Below, piece after piece: positions 1 through 6,900 of a stretch of 7,114 nt of DNA. Location of the stretch: the NCBI GenBank assembly GCA_011065235.1, contig JAAKFB010000090.1, positions 1 to 7,114 on the forward strand, read 5' to 3'. The stretch's first letter is position 1. Each line of letters begins with the position of its first letter. The stretch is from Chlamydiota bacterium. GTDB taxonomy: Bacteria; Chlamydiota; Chlamydiia; Chlamydiales; Rhabdochlamydiaceae. The notes beneath the pieces are model-generated. The model was not told the DNA's origin, did no database searches, and was given only the letters and a program-made list of their open reading frames with translations. The translations under genes were made by a program, and so were the position numbers.

Positions 1-3
1 ATT

Positions 4-35
4 CGCTTTTCAAAATAATCTCGACCTGTTATCTC
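4..35 (+). promoter_or_regulatory. Putative promoter of the first MOMP-like gene
   Basis: A -35-like TTTTCA (7-12) is followed by a 17-base spacer and a -10-like TATCTC (30-35) preceded by TG one base upstream, as in an extended -10. Neither box is close to consensus. What supports the call is conservation: the same arrangement, with the same spacing, lies in front of the paralogous gene (TTTTAA 1304-1309, TATCCC 1327-1332). An alternative -10 is TATAGA at 37-42, but it is not preserved in the paralogue. Inferred from sequence only. Confidence 0.4.
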
Positions 36-51
36 TTATAGAAAATTTTAC

Positions 52-57
52 AAGAGG
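52..57 (+). promoter_or_regulatory. Ribosome binding site deciding a GTG start
   Basis: AAGAGG sits six bases before the GTG at 64. The second paralogue has GAGG at the identical distance from its ATG at 1361, followed by a near-identical spacer (TTTCTC versus TTTGTC). This fixes the GTG as the true start of the first gene, although GTG is less common. Confidence 0.7.
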
Positions 58-63
58 TTTCTC

Positions 64-1299
64 GTGCATAAATCGTTGCCCATCTTTTTAAGCCTTGCAA
101 GCAGTGCATTTGCGGTTCAAAATCAATCTTGCGCACCCACGCCACCTGTATGTCATTCAACAGATCCATGCAACTGTCAATACTGCTTAGGCCCCGCTCA
201 AACGATCGCTAATGCTCCTTGCCGCCCCAAGACATGCAATGGCGACTGGATGATCACTGTCGCAGGTTTTTATTGGAATGCCCACCAAGATGGGATGGAA
301 TACGCGATCGATAACCATATTGAAAATCCCGGTTCAAGCCTTCAAAATGTTCTACAATTAAACAATGTGATCGATGCTCAATATAAAACTCCAGATTTTA
401 ACTGGAATTTTGGGTTCAAAGTAGGTATTGGATACAACACCACCTGCGATGGTTGGGACTTTGGAGTTACATGGACCCGGTACCGTGGAGATGCAAAGGA
501 CCATATAGAAGCTGAAGTCGATGATAATCACACTCTAGTTCCTCTTTGGTCTGCATTTGCTCCAGCAGGAGGGGAGGTGACTTTTGCAACTGACATTCAA
601 AGCTTCTGGAGATTAAAGCTCAATCTGTTTGACATCGAACTCGGACGGGAATTTTGGACAAGCAAATACCTCTGCATCCGCCCTCACATTGGCCTTCGCG
701 TAGCCTTTCTAGATCAAAACTTTGAGCTGCAGCACAAGGGGGGAAGTTGGAGTGCACGCACCGTTTTTCCTCAGCAAGAGGCATTAAATAACAGAGTGGA
801 TCTCGATAACGACTTCAAAGGTGTCGGCGTCCGTGCGGGTTTCAATTCGCTTTGGCACTTTGGTTGTGGATGGGGCGTATATGGAGATTTAGCAACATCG
901 ATTGTTTACGGAAAATTCTCTGTGGATCATGACGAACAAAACCGCTTTGCGGAAGGCTTCTTTTCCAAAACCAAAATACTAGAAGCCGAAGATTCTTTCC
1001 GTGCATCACGTGCGATGCTCGATCTTGGGCTTGGCGTCCAATGGAGTGGAATGATCTGCAGTTGCCAATATGGACTGACCATCAAATTGGGTTGGGAACA
1101 GCATCTATTCTTCCACCAAAACCAACTCTGGCGTGTTGTGAGAATTGGAGACCAGCCTCCACCTATCCAGATGACTAGTCTCCCAGAGCAAAACCAATTT
1201 GGAACGCTTCCCAACAACACCGGGGAGAATGTCCACCACCAGCGTCGAGGGACACTCGATACACAAGGTGCGACACTCACTGTGGTTTTTGAGTTCTAA
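64..1299 (+). CDS. MOMP-like cysteine-rich outer membrane porin, paralogue 1 (Lpg1974/Legionella_OMP type)
   Basis: A predicted outer membrane beta-barrel of 411 aa. A short signal peptide (about residues 1-17, ending AFA) precedes a mature N-terminus with seven clustered cysteines (23, 30, 36, 38, 41, 53, 58); five more follow at 128, 204, 268, 332 and 334. The barrel region shows alternating aromatic strands typical of Lpg1974-type pore-forming proteins, such as DGWDFGV, IELGREFW, RPHIGLR and a GVGVRAGF segment. The protein ends in Phe (VVFEF), the usual signal for insertion by the BAM machinery. In environmental chlamydiae such proteins are expanded and thought to act as porins and as part of a disulfide-linked envelope. 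The GTG start is chosen from the ribosome binding site and by alignment with the paralogue. It is followed by 61 bases and then the second copy, which has its own leader. Family placement is by motif recognition; pore function is inferred. Confidence 0.88.
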   Translation: MHKSLPIFLSLASSAFAVQNQSCAPTPPVCHSTDPCNCQYCLGPAQTIANAPCRPKTCNGDWMITVAGFYWNAHQDGMEYAIDNHIENPGSSLQNVLQLNNVIDAQYKTPDFNWNFGFKVGIGYNTTCDGWDFGVTWTRYRGDAKDHIEAEVDDNHTLVPLWSAFAPAGGEVTFATDIQSFWRLKLNLFDIELGREFWTSKYLCIRPHIGLRVAFLDQNFELQHKGGSWSARTVFPQQEALNNRVDLDNDFKGVGVRAGFNSLWHFGCGWGVYGDLATSIVYGKFSVDHDEQNRFAEGFFSKTKILEAEDSFRASRAMLDLGLGVQWSGMICSCQYGLTIKLGWEQHLFFHQNQLWRVVRIGDQPPPIQMTSLPEQNQFGTLPNNTGENVHHQRRGTLDTQGATLTVVFEF

Positions 1300-1300
1300 A

Positions 1301-1332
1301 AGCTTTTAAAAATACCTCTGATCTGGTATCCC
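1301..1332 (+). promoter_or_regulatory. Putative promoter of the second MOMP-like gene
   Basis: TTTTAA (1304-1309), a 17-base spacer and TATCCC (1327-1332) preceded by TGG match the arrangement upstream of the first paralogue. The 60 bases 1301-1360 align without a gap to 4-63, with about 42 identities counted by hand. The second gene therefore probably has its own promoter besides any read-through from the first. No factor-independent terminator hairpin is visible after the first stop codon. Confidence 0.4.
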
Positions 1333-1355
1333 TTTTAGGAAAATTGCTCAGAGGT
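1314..1355 (+). repeat. Inverted repeat able to mask the ribosome binding site
   Basis: ACCTCTGA (1314-1321) is the exact reverse complement of TCAGAGGT (1348-1355), and the right arm contains the GAGG ribosome binding site of the second porin. The loop would be 26 bases. If transcription starts at the promoter proposed at 1304-1332, the left arm would be missing from that mRNA and the hairpin would form only in transcripts reading through from the upstream gene. Function is inferred. Confidence 0.3.
1349..1354 (+). promoter_or_regulatory. Ribosome binding site of the second MOMP-like gene
   Basis: CAGAGG with the GAGG core at 1351-1354 lies six bases before the ATG at 1361, the same geometry as in the upstream paralogue. 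Confidence 0.7.
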
Positions 1356-1360
1356 TTGTC

Positions 1361-2560
1361 ATGCAAAAGTCCCTTCCTATTTTGTTAAGTCTTGCTAGCA
1401 GTGCATTCGCTGCTCAAAATCAATCGTGTGCCCCTACACAGCCTACCTGCTATTCTACCGGTGAATGTAACTGTCAATATTGTCTTGGCCCAGTCAAAAT
1501 TCTTGGTAACGCTCCCTGCCGTCCCAAAACATGCAATGGCGATTGGATGATCACTGTTGCGGGCTTTTACTGGGGTGCCCATCAAGATGGCATGGAGTAT
1601 GCTATCGACAACCACATCGCAAATCCAGGTCCTTCAGGATCTGTCACAGACCAAACAATCCAACAGTTGAACAATCTCATCGATGCTGACTATAAAACCC
1701 CCGACTTCAAATGGGACTGGGGATTCAAAGTTGGAGTGGGTTATAACACCACTTGTGATGGATGGGATTTTGGCGTCATGTGGACCTGGTACCGCGGCAA
1801 AGCCGATGGACAAGTCGAAACAGAAACCGACGATAACCATACGCTCATTCCTCTATGGTCGGCCTTTGCGTCGAGTTTAGGAAATGTCGATTTCACAACT
1901 GACATCCAGCACCATTGGAAATTCAAGCTCAGCCTCATTGACATCGAACTCGGTCGTGAATTCTGGACGAGCAAGTACCTCTGTGTCCGTCCTCATATCG
2001 GTCTGCGTATTGCCTATCTAGATCAAAACTTCGAGATTCAACACAAAGGGGGAAGCTGGAGTGAGCATGGAGCTCAAGGAGCCCTCAATAATGAAGTCGA
2101 TCTCGATAACGATTTCAAAGGCGTCGGAGTCCGTACGGGTTTCGACACAAATTGGCACTTTAGATGTGGATGGGCCGTTTACGGCAACCTAGCCACTTCG
2201 ATTGTTTACGGAAGATTCAATATCGATCATGACGAAGAAAACCGCCAAGCTACAGCCCCTCATTCCAAGATTAAAGTTCTAGAAACGAAAGAATCATTCC
2301 GCGCATCGCGCGCCATGGTCGATCTCGCTCTCGGAGTGCAATGGTCGGGAATGATCTGTGCATGCCAGTATGGGCTGACTATCATGTTCGGCTGGGAACA
2401 GCACCTGTTCTTCCATCAAAATCAACTCTGGCGCGTTGTGAGAATTGGAGATAGCTCTGATTCAATCCCCCCTAATAACCAAGGGGAAAACGTCTATCAT
2501 CAGCGTCGCGGTACACTCGACACAGAAGGATGGACACTCAGAGTGAAGTTTGAGTTTTAG
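1361..2560 (+). CDS. MOMP-like cysteine-rich outer membrane porin, paralogue 2 (Lpg1974/Legionella_OMP type)
   Basis: A 399-aa paralogue of the preceding gene, roughly 70% or more identical by eye (not computed). It keeps the signal peptide (residues 1-17, ending AFA), all seven N-terminal cysteines at the same positions (23, 30, 36, 38, 41, 53, 58) and the five later ones, and ends in Phe (KFEF) as BAM substrates do. The 12-residue length difference comes from three places only: four extra residues after the NPG near residue 90, three fewer after GGSWS, and thirteen fewer after RIGD near the C-terminus. These look like surface loops between conserved strands. Expected role: an outer membrane porin and disulfide-linked structural protein, as for paralogue 1, possibly with different surface exposure or permeability. 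It converges on the minus-strand barrel gene with only 20 bases between the stop codons. Confidence 0.88.
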   Translation: MQKSLPILLSLASSAFAAQNQSCAPTQPTCYSTGECNCQYCLGPVKILGNAPCRPKTCNGDWMITVAGFYWGAHQDGMEYAIDNHIANPGPSGSVTDQTIQQLNNLIDADYKTPDFKWDWGFKVGVGYNTTCDGWDFGVMWTWYRGKADGQVETETDDNHTLIPLWSAFASSLGNVDFTTDIQHHWKFKLSLIDIELGREFWTSKYLCVRPHIGLRIAYLDQNFEIQHKGGSWSEHGAQGALNNEVDLDNDFKGVGVRTGFDTNWHFRCGWAVYGNLATSIVYGRFNIDHDEENRQATAPHSKIKVLETKESFRASRAMVDLALGVQWSGMICACQYGLTIMFGWEQHLFFHQNQLWRVVRIGDSSDSIPPNNQGENVYHQRRGTLDTEGWTLRVKFEF

Positions 2561-2580
2561 GGCCCGTAAACTTATACCAA

Positions 2581-3822
2581 TTACCAAGTGTAGATAAATT
2601 CAAGTTCGTATTGGATGAAACTACGACGCGGTCCGATGTCGCTGTCAAGTGTCCAAGATTGGATATAGACATGCTGCATATCGATCTTGTTTGTCAAGAG
2701 CAGATCAAAGCGGAGCTGAAATCCGTGATAATTGGTAGCACCTGCTGCGGTAGGGGGCGTCGAAGCTCCCTCGCCTCCAATTGGAGTGATTTTTTTCGTA
2801 TAAAACCCCGAGCTATCGGCATTGCCTATACTAATACCCGAGCAGTCAAAATCGGGTAATGCTTGAGCGGCGACGATCTGATAATTGACATCAAACGCCC
2901 AGTCCCATTGCTTGAGCAATTGCCCCATCGAATAGCCTGCATAGACAGCCCAATTGGCACGCTTGTTATCTGACACGGGGAGCCTTTCAGCAGCGAAATT
3001 CCACAAGAAAGCCGAGTAAAAAAGAGCGATTTTTCGGATACTTTCAATCCGGAAGCGATAACCCGCCGTCAGCTGGGTATTTAAGAAGCGGAAGCGATCG
3101 GTGATGAAATCTTCTGAATACTGCTTGGTATTCCATGCAATCAAGGAGAACTTGGAGTAAATCCCCGTGCCCGCAATATTGAGAAGCCCTGTCTCACCGA
3201 TATAGCCGTAGTGGTCTTTTCGTTCATTGATAACGAAAGGCCCAGCATGGATATAAAAGTCTCCCACCTTTTCAAAAGAGTGGTCGTAGCGAAATAAAAT
3301 TCCATCGAAAAAAGAGCCAAACTGGACCCTGGAATCGAAAACAGTCAGCATAGCGCGGCGACCTGTTTCGATATCAAACGTATACGTGTCGCCCTCGACA
3401 AGACGCACACCCCAATAGGCTCTTTCTAAGGCAATCTTATTGAGCGTTCCATTAAAGATTCCCGCATCGTCATCAAACTCGAGTTTAATTGACGCCCAAG
3501 TCCGTTCGGTCCGATAGTCCAGCAATAAATTGAACTCAACATCATAAGCACGGCTGGGGAGCAGGTCGTCTCCCCTTCCGCGTAAACTGCTCCCATCGCT
3601 TTCTTCCCAAGAACTCTGAAACTCGGTGCGGACCTCTCCACTCAGGGAAAGGTTTCCTCCGATTTCTTTCAAAGAAACTTGCCGTTTGGTGTCGATCCAT
3701 TCCTTCAAGGCACGGATGTCATTGTCTTCCAATTCACGCCCCGCTTCCACCGTGTCCGCAAAAGAGACGGCCGAAAGTCCAAGCAAAGAAAAACATGTGA
3801 GTGCGCGATATAAATCTTTCAT
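2581..3822 (-). CDS. Putative outer membrane beta-barrel protein (porin-like), family not recognised
   Basis: A 413-aa secreted protein. Residues 1-22 form a signal peptide with hydrophobic core and likely cleavage after SFA. Residues 23-52 are charged and probably helical (around EDNDIRALKEWIDTKR), a short periplasmic or coiled segment. From about residue 57 (NLSLSGEVRTEFQ) the chain shows amphipathic beta-strands with girdle aromatics to the C-terminus, which ends in Trp (FIYTW), consistent with BAM-dependent insertion. Strand-like stretches include NLLLDYRTERTWASIKLEF, FFDGILFRYD and ALFYSAFLWNFAAE. There is one cysteine in the signal peptide (10) and one near residue 327, so this is not a cysteine-rich MOMP relative. 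A Gly/Thr/Pro/Ala-rich stretch (about 348-363) is probably a loop. The architecture suggests a porin or substrate-specific channel, as in OprB- or alginate-export-like barrels, but I cannot name a family. The start is the ATG at 3822, with a promoter very close upstream. Confidence 0.75.
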   Translation of the reverse strand: MKDLYRALTCFSLLGLSAVSFADTVEAGRELEDNDIRALKEWIDTKRQVSLKEIGGNLSLSGEVRTEFQSSWEESDGSSLRGRGDDLLPSRAYDVEFNLLLDYRTERTWASIKLEFDDDAGIFNGTLNKIALERAYWGVRLVEGDTYTFDIETGRRAMLTVFDSRVQFGSFFDGILFRYDHSFEKVGDFYIHAGPFVINERKDHYGYIGETGLLNIAGTGIYSKFSLIAWNTKQYSEDFITDRFRFLNTQLTAGYRFRIESIRKIALFYSAFLWNFAAERLPVSDNKRANWAVYAGYSMGQLLKQWDWAFDVNYQIVAAQALPDFDCSGISIGNADSSGFYTKKITPIGGEGASTPPTAAGATNYHGFQLRFDLLLTNKIDMQHVYIQSWTLDSDIGPRRSFIQYELEFIYTW

Positions 3823-3837
3823 TTGTACAATAGGGAG

Positions 3838-3866
3838 ATTCTACGAACAAATTCCATAAAATGCAA
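3838..3866 (-). promoter_or_regulatory. Probable sigma70/sigma66-type promoter of the minus-strand barrel gene
   Basis: Read on the minus strand, TTGCAT (3861-3866) is followed by exactly 17 bases and TAGAAT (3838-3843), close to TTGACA-N17-TATAAT. Transcription would begin near 3831, only about eight bases before the ATG at 3822. No Shine-Dalgarno sequence is present, which agrees with a very short leader. An 8-bp palindrome TTGTACAA (3823-3830) fills the remaining leader. Confidence 0.6.
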
Positions 3867-3899
3867 CTCGTTGTCCTAAGAATTGTGTATCGCTTTTTG

Positions 3900-3928
3900 T
3901 AGATAAAAAAAATAGTGCGCCGTATTAT
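3900..3928 (+). promoter_or_regulatory. Weak candidate promoter of the RHS gene
   Basis: TATTAT (3923-3928) matches the -10 consensus at five of six positions and lies 17 bases after TAGATA (3900-3905), a four-of-six match to the -35 box, across an A-rich spacer. Transcription would start near 3935, almost at the ATG (3937), which would give a nearly leaderless mRNA. The bases before the ATG contain no Shine-Dalgarno sequence. Low confidence, because AT-rich sequence yields such matches by chance. Confidence 0.25.
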
Positions 3929-3936
3929 TCCTCGGT

Positions 3937-6900
3937 ATGAAGCATGCCATTATTTTTTTAATTTACTTTCACACAGCGCTTCTCGCTTCTTTTTTCGAAG
4001 AAGAAGATCCCATGCATTATCATCACGCCAACGTGATCACGGGGCATCTTGATCTCAACTTTCATGATCTAGAGCTTAAAAGTCCCATTCCCTTTTCAAT
4101 CACTCGTAATTACACAAGCGCAGGTGCTTTGGAGCGGACCTATGATGATACTGACATCCACCTAAAAAACCTATGCAGATCTGAATGGATGTTTCAAGGA
4201 GGTTGGAGCTTCCTCTCCCATACCCATTTGCTTGTTCGTGGACTTAATGCTGGAGGAAACCCCAAGGCATATTTACGAGACAAAAATAGCTGTGCACATA
4301 CCACCTATACCCACTACAAGAAGAAAAACGGATTCTATTATCTCCGTCCTAAGATCAAGAACCATCGAGCGTCAGGCAGCCTTAGCTCTAGAAAAAATCC
4401 CAAAAACAACATCCTCAAAATTTCAAAGAGACTTGCAATATTAAAGCTCGCCGATGGGACTGAACGGCATTATTCTGGCAATCTCTACACGAATGAAAGT
4501 TACTGGCAACTCGATTTAGAAATTCTTCCAAGCAAACATCGCATTGCATATTTCTATTCAAATGAAAAAAAACCCATCCAAATTCAACTCCAAAACCCCG
4601 AGGGAACCAAAGCTTTTGCAACCATCGATTTTGACGATTCCTCCTATAAGACTGATAATACCTTGCGAGCAAAAACCTCCGATGGAAGAACCCTCGAATA
4701 TCAGATTGGAACGGAATTCAAACAAAGGACATATCACGATAAAGCCAAAGCCCCCAACCGCCCTCAAGAAACCTATCATTATCAACCTGGAAGAAAAGGC
4801 ATTGGAGCTCGCATCGGAGGAATGAGTTTTGGGAATAAAGAAGAGTTTCAGGTTGAATATCATCTTCCTAAGGATGATAGAAAAGGGGGTACTTGGGCCG
4901 AAAATCCATCCGCACACGTCAGTGGCGACAAAGTAAAGTGTTTAAAATTTCCCGATCCAAGAACAGGTGAGTTTGTCACTGTTGCAACGTTTGAATACTT
5001 CCCACGCTCAACTGAAATCACAGACCACGAAGGGAACTGGACAGTATATAACTATGACAAAGAAAAGCTCCTTTCCATCCATCATCATGATCGAAATCGC
5101 ATTCTCCACTCACGAGTCGAATTCGAATGGGAAGACGGCAATCTGACCGAAAAAAAACTCTTAAACCCTGCAGGTCATGTTCTCTTCTCAAAGACATTCA
5201 TCTATGATGCCGCAGGAAACATCATCGATGAAATCTGGAAAGACCACATTTCCCACTTGAATTCTGTGCACCGCAAATTCACCTACTCCAAATACCGAAT
5301 GGTCCTATCGGATGAAGAAGTGGGCGGTCTCTCTCACCAATATGAATATCTCCCTCACTCCGATCTAATGACAAAAAGACTCACTCTACATAAGGGAAAA
5401 ATCCTTCTAAGAGAATTCTTCAAATATGACAAAGACAACCTCCTCATCCAAACGATCACCGACGATGGCTCTCAGCCTAATTTTGGACATTCTTCTGGAG
5501 TGACCGAGAGAAAAATTCAAACATTTGATTTAGACCCTGAAACAGGTCTTTGCAAAAGGATGAGCGCATTTGCGTTTGACTTAAAAAAATGCACCAAATG
5601 CCTCATTCAAAAGAACGACTATACCTACAACGAAAAAAGAGAAATCATCGCCGATACCATCTCTTATGGAAACAGCAATGAAACCCATACACTTCACATG
5701 GAATACGACGACCAAGGTCGTCTTATCAAAAAAACCTCTCCACTGGGGCGACAGCACCTCTTTACCTATGATGAGTCTGGCAATCTCCTAGAGTCCAAAG
5801 AACCGGGAACACCTCTAAAGCACTTTGAATACGATCATGGAAATCGTCCCAAAACATGTATCGAAAATGGAAAAACCACGCACAGCAGCTACGACATCAA
5901 AGGAAGGCTCATTGCCCAAACGGACCGTTATGGAAATACCGTCCATCAGAACTACGATTGCTTTGGAAATTGCACCGAGACCCGTTTTCCCAAATCTCAA
6001 AACACTGAAGGCAAGAACTACATCCCCAAAGCGATCTTTTCTTACGATATTCAAGGCAATATCCTCACTACGACCAATCCACGGAAAGAAACCATCTCAA
6101 CTGAATACAACATCTTAAGAAAACCCACCCGCATCACAAATCCCGATGGAACCACACTCCTCCATGAATACAACAACCAGGGTTCCATTTCCAAAACCGT
6201 CTATCCCGATCAAACAGAGATCCGCTTCATCTATGATCCCTTTCAGCGAATGACCTCCAAAGTCATTTGCTCTCCAAATGGAGAAATCCTTAGCGAAGAG
6301 ACCTGGACCTACAACACCTTCCACCTCCTTTCCTACACAGATCCCATGGGATTCAAGACCCACTATCAATACGACATCATGGGAAGAAAAATTGCTGAAA
6401 CCGCAAATGACCGGACCACTACCTTTGCCTATGATGTATTTGGGTTCCTCGAAAAAGTCACTCAAGACGGTTTTTCCAAAACCGAGCGACACAACTGCGA
6501 AGGACAAATCACACAGCAGTGGGAAGAAGACAGCCAGGGCACTTGCGAGAATCACATGTTCTTCGAATACGATAGCGAAGGGCGCAAACAGAAAGCCATT
6601 CGGATCACTTCCCAAGGAGAAGCGGAAGATCATTTCTTCTATGATGAAGAAGGGCATCTGGCCAAACACACCGACCCGCACGGTGAGAGCAGTCAATTTC
6701 TATATGCAGAAACCCTCAACGCCCTTGGACAAATCGTTGAACAAAAAACCACAATCGATCCTTTGGGTAATGCCACTATCGAGACCTACGATGCAAACCA
6801 CCGTCTAGTCTCGATGGAGAAAAAAGATCCCGATGATCAAACCGTTTCAAGCGAAGAGCTTTTCTACGATGAAGCAGGAAATAGAACCAAACGCCTTACT

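Noticed and set aside
1297..1308. Palindrome TAAAAGCTTTTA after the first porin stop, considered as a terminator
   Set aside because: There is no loop, the stem would be almost all A-T, and no T-run follows. It overlaps the proposed -35 region of the next gene.
927..1974. Several short antisense or out-of-frame open frames in the two porin genes
   Set aside because: They overlap strongly supported porin coding sequence and are not conserved as equivalents between the two paralogues.
3937..4450. Possible frameshift at the start of the RHS gene, suggested by a 70-aa frame at 4232-4444 in another phase
   Set aside because: Reading codon by codon from 3937 gives no stop and keeps RHS N-terminal landmarks before and after this stretch, so no frameshift is needed.
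4415..4917. Overlapping short open frames on both strands (85-119 aa)
   Set aside because: The in-frame RHS translation is continuous through this stretch with family-typical motifs, so these are shadows.
6115..6696. 193-aa open frame on the minus strand inside the RHS gene
   Set aside because: It lies wholly opposite the RHS frame, has no ribosome binding site or family motif, and its hydrophobic composition is what the complement of repeated Glu/Lys/Asn codons produces. The plus-strand RHS reading explains the sequence.
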